A DNA stretch of 37,972 bases, taken from contig JBBIII010000016.1 in the NCBI GenBank assembly GCA_037446575.1, positions 1 to 37,972 of the forward strand, in the 5' to 3' direction. The notes below the pieces were generated by a model. The model worked only from the letters and a program-made list of their open reading frames with translations. It was not told where the DNA came from and searched no databases. Below, in pieces: positions 1 to 7,713 of this stretch. This DNA comes from JBBIII01 sp037446575. GTDB lineage: Bacteria; Bacteroidota; Ignavibacteria; UBA10030. The position numbers and the translations under genes are program-made. The first letter of the stretch is position 1; each line of letters starts with the position of its first letter.

Positions 1-10
1 AAGAAAAGTA

Positions 11-56
11 AGCCAACCTTCTGTACCACCGTGCAAGTAGAGAAAAGAAGGCGGCT
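11..56 (-). terminator. Candidate hairpin downstream of ftsZ
   Basis: An imperfect inverted repeat lies just after the ftsZ stop. The arms are AGCCAACCTTCT at 11-22 and AGAAGGCGGCT at 46-56, giving 4 plus 6 base pairs around a small internal loop and a 23-nt apical loop. Read on the minus strand it is followed by TACTTTTCTT, a weak T tract. It could end the dcw transcript. The loop is long, and reading frames on both strands stay open to the window edge, so it may instead lie inside or before an unseen gene. Confidence 0.3.
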
Positions 57-84
57 CACTTTTTCAATATGGATGATTAATTGA

Positions 85-1257
85 TCAGTCCATAATTTTG
101 CGCAAGAATGCCGGACGCTCCGTATCCGATTTATCTATTTTTTCCCGCATACTGACTTCCCGTAGTGGAGTGCGTGGAATTTCGACACCATTACGAACGA
201 AAGCCGGAGTTTCAAATCGTTGAAGTTCGGCTGGGCCTATAGGCACATGATCTATCAACTTTGCGATTGGCTTTGATGGTCGCTGTACAGCAGCCGCGCG
301 TTTGTTAAATCCTGTAGCAATTACAGTAACCATAATCTCGTCAGACATATTATCGTCTATAACTGTTCCAAGAATAACGTTTGCTTCTTCACCTGCGGCT
401 TCATGTATTACTTTTGTCGCTTCATCGACTTCGATTAAGCTTAATTCTTTGCCGCCGGTAATGTTGATGAGAATTCCTTGAGCGCCGGCAATTGAAACGC
501 CTTCGAGCAATGGACTTGAAATTGCCATTTGAGCGGCTTCTGTAGCCCGGTTGTCGCCAGAAGCTACTCCTGTTCCCATAAGTGCATCACCCATTTCTTT
601 CATAATAGTGCGCACATCTGCAAAATCGACGTTAATATAACCGGGAACGGTTATAACTTCAGAAATTCCGCGCGTTGCATTATAAAGGACTTGATTTGCA
701 AGTTCAAATGCTTCGATAATCGGCGTACGACGATCAATTAAATCGAGAATCTTTTGGTTTGGAATTACAATAAGTGTATCGACATTTTTCTTTAACTCTT
801 CGATACCTTGGTCGGCTTGAGCATTGCGCTTTTTGCCTTCGCTGCTAAAAGGTTTAGTTATGATTCCTACAACAAGCGCGCCAACGCTTTTAGCAATACT
901 TGCAACTAATGGCGCTCCGCCGGTTCCGGTGCCGCCTCCCATTCCCGCTGTTATGAAAACCATATCACATCCGGTAAGGGCGTGTGCGATTTCTTCTCTG
1001 TCTTCTTCGACAGCCCGAAAACCAATACTGGGGTCAGCTCCGGCTCCGAGTCCGCGTGTTAGGTTTTTACCAATTTGAATTTTATGCGGAGCTTTGTTGC
1101 GTTCTAAAGCTTGTAAATCGGTGTTGATTGATACAAAATCGACGCCAGCAAGACCTTTATGAATCATGCTGTTCACGGCGTTTCCACCTCCTCCGCCAAC
1201 TCCAACAACGCGAATTTTAGCTCCTTTGCCATAAGGTATATCTAGTTCTATAGGCAC
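85..1257 (-). CDS. ftsZ: Cell division protein FtsZ
   Basis: Tubulin-like GTPase that polymerises at midcell into the Z ring and organises septal peptidoglycan synthesis. The 390-residue protein has the glycine-rich N-terminal nucleotide loop (VGVGGGGGNAV, about 18-28), the tubulin signature GMGGGTGTG at 105-113, and the T7 loop NVDFAD at 209-214, whose Asp211 and Asp214 would complete the GTPase site of the next subunit. After a short variable linker it ends in RPAFLRKIMD, the conserved tail that binds FtsA. The start is GTG at 1257, supported by AGGAGA seven bases upstream. It is the last dcw gene here and is separated from ftsA by 415 bases that hold a small inserted gene, so it may have its own promoter. 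Length and motifs are normal for the family. Confidence 0.98.
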   Translation of the reverse strand: MPIELDIPYGKGAKIRVVGVGGGGGNAVNSMIHKGLAGVDFVSINTDLQALERNKAPHKIQIGKNLTRGLGAGADPSIGFRAVEEDREEIAHALTGCDMVFITAGMGGGTGTGGAPLVASIAKSVGALVVGIITKPFSSEGKKRNAQADQGIEELKKNVDTLIVIPNQKILDLIDRRTPIIEAFELANQVLYNATRGISEVITVPGYINVDFADVRTIMKEMGDALMGTGVASGDNRATEAAQMAISSPLLEGVSIAGAQGILINITGGKELSLIEVDEATKVIHEAAGEEANVILGTVIDDNMSDEIMVTVIATGFNKRAAAVQRPSKPIAKLIDHVPIGPAELQRFETPAFVRNGVEIPRTPLREVSMREKIDKSDTERPAFLRKIMD

Positions 1258-1321
1258 GGTGGGTTCTCCTTTTTATTAGTTATTGATTTTAATTTGTTTG
1301 TTATTGCGTTTCATTTCTTTC

Positions 1322-1356
1322 AAAGTAAAAAGTATAGAGTAGAAAGTAATAAGTAT
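1322..1356. repeat. Degenerate 7-nt tandem array (NNAGTAN), left arm
   Basis: Five consecutive heptads (AAAGTAA, AAAGTAT, AGAGTAG, AAAGTAA, TAAGTAT) all keep AGTA at positions 3-6. The array ends one base before the stop codon of the four-helix-bundle gene. A similar array lies on the other side of that gene in opposite orientation (1634-1675). The periodicity is seen directly. A function is not known to me. Confidence 0.65.
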
Positions 1357-1629
1357 TCATTTCTCTATACTTCGTTTTAAACCGATAAGCATTGATATTA
1401 TTTCGTTTGTTTCTTTAATTATTGAATAATTAAGAAATTTATTAAACTCTCGTTTTGAATCATTTCCAGATCCCTCGGCTATGTTGAGTGCAATTGAATC
1501 TGCAGATCGACGATATTGTGAAGTTAAAGCATAAAGTTCATCTTTCGGGAACGAACTAGAAATGCTCCTTATAGTCTTTGTATAAAGAAGCGCCTTCTTA
1601 TAAACATTCAATTTTCGAAAATCATGCAT
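1357..1629 (-). CDS. Four-helix-bundle protein (23S rRNA intervening-sequence protein family), internally shortened
   Basis: The 90-residue product matches the four-helix-bundle family often found inside 23S rRNA intervening sequences: MHDFRKLNVYKKA at the start, SFPKDELYALTSQYRRSADS in the middle, then NIAEGSGNDSKREFNKFLNYS. The molecular function of the family is not established. Members are usually about 115-125 residues. Here FLNYSI runs straight into KETNEIISMLIGLKRSIEK, which resembles the family's final helix. The third-helix segment, usually like GS-xx-ELETQL-xx-A-xx-LGY, seems to be missing in frame. ATG at 1629 is the only sensible start. The gene interrupts the ftsA-ftsZ junction and is flanked by inverted heptad arrays, which suggests insertion into an old operon. 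It may be a decaying but still open gene. Confidence 0.82.
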   Translation of the reverse strand: MHDFRKLNVYKKALLYTKTIRSISSSFPKDELYALTSQYRRSADSIALNIAEGSGNDSKREFNKFLNYSIIKETNEIISMLIGLKRSIEK

Positions 1630-1633
1630 ATAA

Positions 1634-1675
1634 TTTCTTAATACTAAATACTTACTACTTACAACTTATAACTCA
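1634..1675. repeat. Degenerate 7-nt tandem array (NNACTTA), right arm
   Basis: Six consecutive heptads (TTTCTTA, ATACTAA, ATACTTA, CTACTTA, CAACTTA, TAACTCA) run from just upstream of the four-helix gene start into the ftsA stop codon (1673-1675). Read on the minus strand they show the same AGTA/AGTT core as the array at 1322-1356, so the two arrays are inverted with respect to each other and bracket the small gene. Confidence 0.65.
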
Positions 1676-2911
1676 AAGTTCGTCAAACCACGACTTCATT
1701 TTTTGGAAAATGGTTTTTCCTTTTCCATCTTGAATTATAGCTTTTACTGCAGAACGATCTCTATGTTTTAATTCATGCATTACAAGACCTACGCCGGTTG
1801 CATAAATCGGATTTTCAACTTCTCTAATTAAACCGGAGCTAAATCCGCCGGGAATTCCAATCTTTACAGGCATTCCAAGGACTTCTTTCGCAAGATCGAC
1901 AGTACCTTTTATCAATGAGCCGCCGCCTGTAAGCACTACCCCGGCGGAAAGATGCTTGGAATAGCCTGAGCGTTTTATTTCCATAGAGGCAAATTCCAAA
2001 ATTTCTTCCATACGCGGTTGAATTACTTTGCACAGAAGACGTTTGTCTATCTCAAGCGGCGCTCGCCCACCAATGCCCGGCAGTTGTATAGGTTGATTAT
2101 CCACAATCGATGGTTCATGTGCAAATCCATATTCAATTTTGATTTTTTCGGCTTGTTCTGTTAAAATTCCAAATCCTTTGCGTATATCGTCTGTTACTTT
2201 TTTCCCAGCAATGCCTATAACTGCCGTATGGCGTATTGTGCGTTCTTCAAAAACTGCAAGGTCAGTTGTTCCACCGCCTATATCGAGTAATGCAACTCCA
2301 ACCTCTTTTTCCTCATCTTCTAACACGGCATAGCTCGAAGCCAAAGGTTCAAGCACCATATCGTTCACATGCAAACCAGCCCGTTGCACGCATTTATAAA
2401 TATTTTGTGCCGCTGTAATCAGTCCGGTAATTATATGCACAACGGCTTCCATACGTACACCCGACATTCCAACAGGATCGTATATTCCGTCTTGACCATC
2501 AACAATAAATTGCTGTGGAATAACATGAATTATTTTTCTATCTAATGGGAGCGCAACTCGCTTTGTATCTTCAATTAGTCTATCGACATCAGGTTGAGTG
2601 ATTTCATTTTCCGCACGGCTGATGCTGACAACTCCACGGCTTTGAAAGCTTTGAATATGATCTCCGGCTATTCCAACTGTTACAGATTTGATTTGAACGC
2701 CGCTTTGCTGTTGAGCATCTTGAACTGCCGATTGAATGCTCCGAACCGTCTTTTCAATGTTTGTTACAACGCCTCGTGTTAAACCTTCAGACGGGCTTTT
2801 TCCAATACCGAGAATTTTTAACTTACCGGGATAATTTTCATCCGGCGAAGCGACTATTGCGCATACTTTTGTAGTTCCTATATCTAATCCAACTGCAATA
2901 TCTTGTTCCAT
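1673..2911 (-). CDS. ftsA: Cell division protein FtsA
   Basis: Actin-like ATPase that anchors FtsZ filaments to the inner membrane and recruits late divisome proteins. The 412-residue protein has the phosphate-1 loop DIGTTK (10-15), the SHS2 (1C) domain after it (about 85-165), the phosphate-2 motif DIGGGTTD (210-217), and the adenosine motif LTGGGSLIKG (327-336). The C-terminal FQKMKSWFDEL is an amphipathic helix of the kind that binds membrane. It starts with ATG at 2911, 29 bases after ftsQ. The stop codon overlaps the last unit of a heptad repeat array. Length and architecture are normal. Confidence 0.97.
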   Translation of the reverse strand: MEQDIAVGLDIGTTKVCAIVASPDENYPGKLKILGIGKSPSEGLTRGVVTNIEKTVRSIQSAVQDAQQQSGVQIKSVTVGIAGDHIQSFQSRGVVSISRAENEITQPDVDRLIEDTKRVALPLDRKIIHVIPQQFIVDGQDGIYDPVGMSGVRMEAVVHIITGLITAAQNIYKCVQRAGLHVNDMVLEPLASSYAVLEDEEKEVGVALLDIGGGTTDLAVFEERTIRHTAVIGIAGKKVTDDIRKGFGILTEQAEKIKIEYGFAHEPSIVDNQPIQLPGIGGRAPLEIDKRLLCKVIQPRMEEILEFASMEIKRSGYSKHLSAGVVLTGGGSLIKGTVDLAKEVLGMPVKIGIPGGFSSGLIREVENPIYATGVGLVMHELKHRDRSAVKAIIQDGKGKTIFQKMKSWFDEL

Positions 2912-2940
2912 GGTAAATCCTTTAATTCAATAATATTTTT

Positions 2941-3699
2941 TTAACCTTTCGGTGTCTGTAATTCCGAATTCCATTTTGTTATTACTTGATCTCTATATCG
3001 TAAATCTACATACTTCAAATTTTGCGGTCCATGTACACGGGCAACATCATTCCAAAAAGTTTCTAATAATACAAGTTTAGAAGCGATTTCCCCTCTTCCA
3101 AAAATTATTGGAACATTACCTTCAGTTGTGTAAAGTATAATATCGCCTCCGTTTCTTACAAGCACTTCTGAAATTGTATGATACAATGGACGGTTTGCCT
3201 TTTTCATCAGCATAAGTATTTTTAATGATTCAATTACATCATCCTGCGCAATTGATGAACCATATTTAAGGGGCACGCTAGCAGATATACCGCTAATTAT
3301 TGGTAAATCGAACAACTTACGGGAAATTACGCGTGGAAGAATTACTCCATCTTCATCCAAATAAAAAGTTTCATTCCTGATAGTTATTGCGACTGGTTCT
3401 CGTTCCACTATGCTAATGCTGATTGTGCTCGGTAAATTACGTTCAACTATTGCATCTTTAATGTAATAATGGCTAATAATATTACGCTGAATTGAAGTGA
3501 GATCAACGTCAAATAATAAGGTGTTTGTTTGTACTTGAGTCAGTTGAATAATTTCATTAACTCCAATAACTTTATTGCCGCTTATTTTAATTTGTTTGAC
3601 TAATAAATTGGATTTCCATGCATTTGCTCCGAACACTAAACAAATTGATAATATTATTAAAATAGTAAAACCGATAGATTTTGATTTCTTATTGCTCAT
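2941..3699 (-). CDS. ftsQ: Cell division protein FtsQ/DivIB
   Basis: Bitopic inner-membrane divisome protein that works with FtsB and FtsL to control septal synthesis by FtsW-FtsI. The 252-residue product has a basic cytoplasmic start (NKKSKS), one transmembrane segment at about 9-28, and then a POTRA domain (about 32-103, from VKQIKISGNKVIG to the VEREPVAI segment). The FtsQ beta domain follows. Identity rests on the POTRA pattern, the membrane topology and the position between murB and ftsA. The start ATG overlaps the murB stop by four bases (ATGA), which points to translational coupling. Confidence 0.9.
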   Translation of the reverse strand: MSNKKSKSIGFTILIILSICLVFGANAWKSNLLVKQIKISGNKVIGVNEIIQLTQVQTNTLLFDVDLTSIQRNIISHYYIKDAIVERNLPSTISISIVEREPVAITIRNETFYLDEDGVILPRVISRKLFDLPIISGISASVPLKYGSSIAQDDVIESLKILMLMKKANRPLYHTISEVLVRNGGDIILYTTEGNVPIIFGRGEIASKLVLLETFWNDVARVHGPQNLKYVDLRYRDQVITKWNSELQTPKG

Positions 3700-4610
3700 G
3701 CCGCTTCCTTTTCAAAATTGGAGAAACCGACCAATTTGATTTCTAGTTCTAAGCTTACGCCGGAATTTTGATATACAGTTCGTTTAATCAAATCTATAAG
3801 TTTTAACACGTCAGTTGCTTTGGCATTACCAAGGTTGATTATAAAGTTTGCATGTTTTTCAGAGATTTGAGCATCACCTGCGCGTTTTCCTTTCAATCCG
3901 GCTTGCTCAATAAGTTGTGCGGCGTAAGCGTTTGGCGGATTTTTAAACATACTTCCGAGGTTCGGATACTCAAGTGGCTGAGTATTATTTCGACGAAGAA
4001 TTAGTTCGCGTCTTTTTTCGGCGAGTTGTTCTTTATTTCCTTTTTCAAGCTCAAAGGTTGCGCTTATAACAATATCGTTAATAAAGCCCGACCGACGATA
4101 TCCAAACTCGCCCTGAACTTTTGGAATTTTCTGTAATTGGCCATTTCTATAAACTTCAACTTCAACTATATGGTCGGCTGTTTCGCCGCCATGTGCGCCA
4201 GCATTCATAACAACAGCTCCGCCCACTGTGCCTGGTATTCCGGCGAGCATTTCAACTCCAGCTAAACTATGTTGTACACAAAAATCTACAAATTTTGTCA
4301 AACGCGCACCGGCTTCAGCTACAACGAGATTATCTTTTATATAGATATGTGAAAGAGAATTTTCAATGCTGATTACAGCGCCGCGAAATCCATCATCGCT
4401 TACCAATATGTTGCTTCCCTTACCGAGAATTATCCATGGATAGTGTTGGGCATTAAAATAATTTACTAAGCCGACAAGATCGTCTTTATTTGCTGGCTCG
4501 ATAAAGAAATCTGCCGGACCGCCAATTTTCATCCATGTGCGTTTCGACATTGGCGCATCTACCGAAATATTTCCATGTAATATTGTTTGTATGTAGTTTA
4601 AAGAAATCAT
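3696..4610 (-). CDS. murB: UDP-N-acetylenolpyruvoylglucosamine reductase MurB
   Basis: Flavoenzyme that reduces UDP-GlcNAc-enolpyruvate with NADPH to UDP-MurNAc in the cytoplasm. The 304-residue protein has the FAD-binding stretch LGKGSNILVSDDGF (62-75), a second FAD segment GIPGTVGGAVVMNAGAHGGE (124-143), YRRSGF at 171-176, and GSMFKNP (219-225), in which Ser220 should be the proton donor. Glu290 near the C-terminus matches the conserved acidic residue. GSMFKNP and the length fit the shorter type II MurB enzymes. It sits between murC and ftsQ, where many clusters have ddl. About 70 bases with a strong 7-nt periodicity separate it from murC. Confidence 0.96.
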   Translation of the reverse strand: MISLNYIQTILHGNISVDAPMSKRTWMKIGGPADFFIEPANKDDLVGLVNYFNAQHYPWIILGKGSNILVSDDGFRGAVISIENSLSHIYIKDNLVVAEAGARLTKFVDFCVQHSLAGVEMLAGIPGTVGGAVVMNAGAHGGETADHIVEVEVYRNGQLQKIPKVQGEFGYRRSGFINDIVISATFELEKGNKEQLAEKRRELILRRNNTQPLEYPNLGSMFKNPPNAYAAQLIEQAGLKGKRAGDAQISEKHANFIINLGNAKATDVLKLIDLIKRTVYQNSGVSLELEIKLVGFSNFEKEAA

Positions 4611-4621
4611 TATTTAGCAAC

Positions 4622-4677
4622 TTGTTAATTTGTGATAAGTGAGAAGTTAAAATTCATATTTAACCATTCACCATTTA
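4622..4677. repeat. Degenerate 7-nt periodic array in the murC-murB gap
   Basis: Eight consecutive heptads (TTGTTAA, TTTGTGA, TAAGTGA, GAAGTTA, AAATTCA, TATTTAA, CCATTCA, CCATTTA) all have T at position 5 and A at position 7. The left half is rich in GTGA/GTTA and the right half in TTCA/TTAA, so the array is also roughly palindromic. GTTAAA at 4646-4651 and TTTAAC at 4659-4664 could pair around a 7-nt loop. It fills almost the entire gap between two mur genes. No function is known to me. Confidence 0.6.
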
Positions 4678-4682
4678 AGCAT

Positions 4683-6056
4683 TCATTTTAACTTTAAAAA
4701 TTCTTCTCCATATTTATAAATATCGCCAGCGCCCATTGTTATTACTATATCGCCGTCTTTAGTAATTGTTTTAAGGAACAAAGGAATCTGTTTTTTATCT
4801 TGAATGTAATAAACTTCTTTATGCCCGAATTGCTTAGCTGCATTCGAAATCAACTCGCCGGTTATTCCCTGTATTGGTTCTTCACGAGCAGGGTAAATGT
4901 CTGTAACGACAAGAACATCTGAAAGAAGAAATGATTTACCGAAATCTTCGTAAAAATCGCGTGTACGGCTGTATAAATGAGGTTGAAACACGCATACTAT
5001 GCGTCTACGCCATCCGGATTTTGCGCCGGCAAGTGTTGCTTTGCATTCAGTAGGATGATGCGCATAGTCATCGTAGACTGTAATTTTATTTACCTCTCCT
5101 TTCTTTTCCCAGCGCCTATAAACACCCGAAAATTTTTCTATACCGGCTTTAATTTTTTCGAATGGAATTCCGAGCTCTAAGCCAACAGATATAGCCCCAA
5201 GCGCATTTTTCACGTTATGTTTTCCCGGTACTAGCAAAGTAATAATTCCAAGCTCTTTATCTTTTTGAATAAGAGTGAATGTAGAAGTATTTTCTTTATG
5301 ACGAATTTCTACTGCTTGCACGTCTGCTTGCGGATTTAAACCGTAGGTTACAATTTTCTTTCTACTTATTTGGGGCATTATATCCAATAGAGCAGGTTCA
5401 TCAAGACATAAAACTACAAAACCATAAAATGGCACTTTTGATGCAAATTGTATAAAAGCATCTTTAATGTCGTCTAAATCTCGATATGTGTCTAAATGAT
5501 CTGTTTCAAGCGTAGTAAGAACTGCAATAGTCGGTGTAATTGATAAGAACGATCTGTCGTATTCATCAGCTTCCACGACAATGAATTCACCCTGTCCTAA
5601 GCGAGCGTTTGTTCCGCCAAGTCCGGTTAATTTTCCGCCTACTATTACCGTCGGATCGAGTCCGCCTTCAATTAATACGAGACTTGTCATAGACGTAGTC
5701 GTTGTTTTTCCGTGTGTTCCGGCAATGCCGATGCCGTATTTTAGGCGCATTACTTCTGCCAACATTTCTGCGCGGCGCACAATTGGAATTTTTTTTCTTT
5801 GCGCTTCCAATATTTCTGCATTATCAGGTTGAACGGCAGACGAATATACGACAGTATCTACATCGTTGGTAATATTTTCAGGAGAATGTCCTTCGCACAC
5901 AATTGCGCCAAGTTTTTCGAGTCGATCGGTTACTTCCGAGAGCGAACGATCCGAACCGCTGACTTTGAATCCTTCGTTTATCAGAATTTCCGCTATGCCG
6001 CTCATACCAATTCCGCCAATGCCGATAAAGTGCAATTTTTTAATTGAGCTGAACAT
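4683..6056 (-). CDS. murC: UDP-N-acetylmuramate--L-alanine ligase MurC
   Basis: Cytoplasmic Mur ligase that adds L-alanine to UDP-MurNAc with ATP, the first peptide step of the peptidoglycan precursor. The 457-residue protein starts with the nucleotide-sugar binding Rossmann motif IGIGGIGMSGIAEIL (11-25). It continues with the ATP loop GTHGKTTTT (113-121), the central-domain segment VVEADEYDRSFL, and the C-terminal DDYAHHPTE motif typical of MurC. ATG at 6056 is three bases after the stop of the PH-like gene, so the two are almost certainly co-translated. Length is normal. Confidence 0.98.
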   Translation of the reverse strand: MFSSIKKLHFIGIGGIGMSGIAEILINEGFKVSGSDRSLSEVTDRLEKLGAIVCEGHSPENITNDVDTVVYSSAVQPDNAEILEAQRKKIPIVRRAEMLAEVMRLKYGIGIAGTHGKTTTTSMTSLVLIEGGLDPTVIVGGKLTGLGGTNARLGQGEFIVVEADEYDRSFLSITPTIAVLTTLETDHLDTYRDLDDIKDAFIQFASKVPFYGFVVLCLDEPALLDIMPQISRKKIVTYGLNPQADVQAVEIRHKENTSTFTLIQKDKELGIITLLVPGKHNVKNALGAISVGLELGIPFEKIKAGIEKFSGVYRRWEKKGEVNKITVYDDYAHHPTECKATLAGAKSGWRRRIVCVFQPHLYSRTRDFYEDFGKSFLLSDVLVVTDIYPAREEPIQGITGELISNAAKQFGHKEVYYIQDKKQIPLFLKTITKDGDIVITMGAGDIYKYGEEFLKLK

Positions 6057-6059
6057 AAT

Positions 6060-6596
6060 TTATGATTCCTGCTTATTTGAAATCGAATTTTGAATTTTGT
6101 TTGCAATATTAAATCGGCTCTGCTTTTTGTTCGGCACTTTTTGCGCAATCCTTTCTATTTCAATAACTAATTCACGATTATGTTCATATCTGCCAACGCG
6201 TATACGCAACGGAATTTGTTTATTTTTCATTTTTATTGAGATTTGTTGAAATTTACCCGCAGTCTGAACAAAACGTTCTTTGCCGATATGAAGCCATTCA
6301 ATATCTTTAGTTGTAAAAATCCTCACTTTATTCCTTGAAGAAAAAATGATTTTATCGTCGCTAATAATTAACCGACGGTTTCGCCAAATATTTAGAAAAA
6401 GAACAACCAACGAACCAAAAAAGAATAAAATAATGATATAGACAATTGGGTCTTTGAATACAAAACTAAATTGATCTTCAACAAAACTGCCGCGAATTCC
6501 TGCATATAAAACTAAAGTAGACAGATAAATCAATGTTTGTTGATAATAAAAATCCAACTTATATTTGAATGTTTTTTCCTGCATTTTTATGTCCAC
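6060..6596 (-). CDS. Two-TM membrane protein with PH-like C-terminal domain, unknown function
   Basis: I do not recognise a named gene. The 178-residue product has two hydrophobic helices at about 18-36 and 50-70, then WRNRRLIISDDKIIFSSRNK and a beta-rich stretch to about residue 140. This resembles bacterial PH (bPH/YdbS-like) membrane proteins. The tail is basic and asparagine-rich. It lies 19 bases after murG and 3 bases before murC, so it is co-transcribed with precursor synthesis genes. The listed start is GTG at 6596. ATG at 6584 (four codons later) is a fair alternative, and neither has a clear Shine-Dalgarno site. The last codons (QNSISNKQ) coincide with a 7-nt repeat, so the C-terminus may have been changed by repeat expansion. 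A role in the envelope or divisome is only inferred from its place. Confidence 0.75.
   Translation of the reverse strand: MDIKMQEKTFKYKLDFYYQQTLIYLSTLVLYAGIRGSFVEDQFSFVFKDPIVYIIILFFFGSLVVLFLNIWRNRRLIISDDKIIFSSRNKVRIFTTKDIEWLHIGKERFVQTAGKFQQISIKMKNKQIPLRIRVGRYEHNRELVIEIERIAQKVPNKKQSRFNIANKIQNSISNKQES
6078..6098. repeat. Short 7-nt repeat inside the 3' end of the PH-like gene
   Basis: Two exact tandem copies of GAATTTT (6085-6091 and 6092-6098) are preceded by a third, diverged unit TGAAATC. The repeat lies in the last codons of the membrane protein gene next to murC. It resembles in unit length the other heptad arrays of this window, although the unit sequence is different. Confidence 0.45.
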
Positions 6597-6615
6597 AGCC
6601 CAAAGAGCGCGACTA

Positions 6616-7704
6616 TTAATTTTTTAATTCTAAAATTTTTTTAGCAATTACTTTTCCAGCTTCTGAATTGCCAAGTTTTTTATTTGCCAAACTCATTTGC
6701 TTTAGTTTGTTTTCGTCGTTTAATAACGCTATAAGTTCATTTTTCAATCTTAATTTGATTTCATTATCTGCTATCATTATTGCGCCGCCGGTATCAGCCA
6801 AAGTTTTTGCATTAAACGTTTGATGGTCTGCCGCCGCAAAAGGATACGGTATTAGTATTGCGGGTTTTCCAAGTAATGTAAGTTCCGCAATTGTCATTGC
6901 TCCGGCTCGACAAATCACAATATCTGCGGCAGCAAAAGCGTATTCCATTTTATCAATGAACTCTCCAATCCAAAGATTCCTTAATCCCGACATCTCATTT
7001 ACTAAATTCGTATTGTTCTTTCCAACTTGCCATATCATTTGGATTTCGTTTTTACTCAATTCGCCGATTATTTCTTTGATTGCTTGGTTTATTGAATATG
7101 CGCCTAAACTTCCGCCGAATACTAACACTGTTTTTTTTGATGTAGATAAATTGAAAAACCTTTTTCCATCCTCTTTTGTAACAGTGGTCAAAACGCTTCG
7201 CGTAGGTGTTCCGGCAAGTTCAACATTAGTTTTATTTTTTAGCCACTTAGTTGTCGCTTCAAAGGCAGTGAATATTTTTGTCGCCTTTGACGATAGTATT
7301 CGTGTAGTAACGCCCGGATAACTATTCGATTCATGCACGACCGTAGGTATTCCTAAAAGCGATGCCATATATAAAACAGGACCACAAACATAGCCGCCAG
7401 TTCCTACTGCTATGTCGGGCTTAAAAATTTTAATGACAAAGAACGATTGAATAAGCGAAACAACAACTTTTATCGGAAATAATAAATTATTCATCTGAAA
7501 GCTTCTATGGAATCCGCTTATCCATATTGTATTAAGCTTGTATCCTTGTTGAGGCACGACTCGCTCTTCGATTTTTCCTTTTGTGCCAACGAACAATATT
7601 TCAGCAAATGGATTCATTTTTTTTATTTCATTTGCGATTGCTATTGCCGGAAAAATATGACCGCCGGTTCCGCCGGCAGCAATCAGTATTCTATTATTAT
7701 TCAT
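6616..7704 (-). CDS. murG: Undecaprenyl-PP-MurNAc-pentapeptide-UDP-GlcNAc GlcNAc transferase MurG
   Basis: GT-B glycosyltransferase on the inner face of the membrane that adds GlcNAc to lipid I to make lipid II. The 362-residue protein shows the N-terminal loop GGTGGHIFPA (11-20), the second glycine loop GTGGYVCGPV, the HESNSYPG segment, GGSLGAYSIN in the C-terminal domain, and the donor-binding region GAMTIAELTLLGKPAILIPY followed by DHQ. It begins with ATG at 7704, nine bases after the ftsW stop. Length is normal. Confidence 0.98.
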   Translation of the reverse strand: MNNNRILIAAGGTGGHIFPAIAIANEIKKMNPFAEILFVGTKGKIEERVVPQQGYKLNTIWISGFHRSFQMNNLLFPIKVVVSLIQSFFVIKIFKPDIAVGTGGYVCGPVLYMASLLGIPTVVHESNSYPGVTTRILSSKATKIFTAFEATTKWLKNKTNVELAGTPTRSVLTTVTKEDGKRFFNLSTSKKTVLVFGGSLGAYSINQAIKEIIGELSKNEIQMIWQVGKNNTNLVNEMSGLRNLWIGEFIDKMEYAFAAADIVICRAGAMTIAELTLLGKPAILIPYPFAAADHQTFNAKTLADTGGAIMIADNEIKLRLKNELIALLNDENKLKQMSLANKKLGNSEAGKVIAKKILELKN

Positions 7705-7713
7705 CTATATATT

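Noticed and set aside
15..45. GGTGGTAC on the minus strand after ftsZ, resembling the core of a T-box riboswitch
   Set aside because: Only a short core matches, no specifier stem is visible, the next gene is unknown, and T-boxes are rare outside Gram-positive lineages.
1322..1675. Heptad arrays as a CRISPR array
   Set aside because: Units are 7 nt, degenerate and without spacers. No cas gene is nearby.
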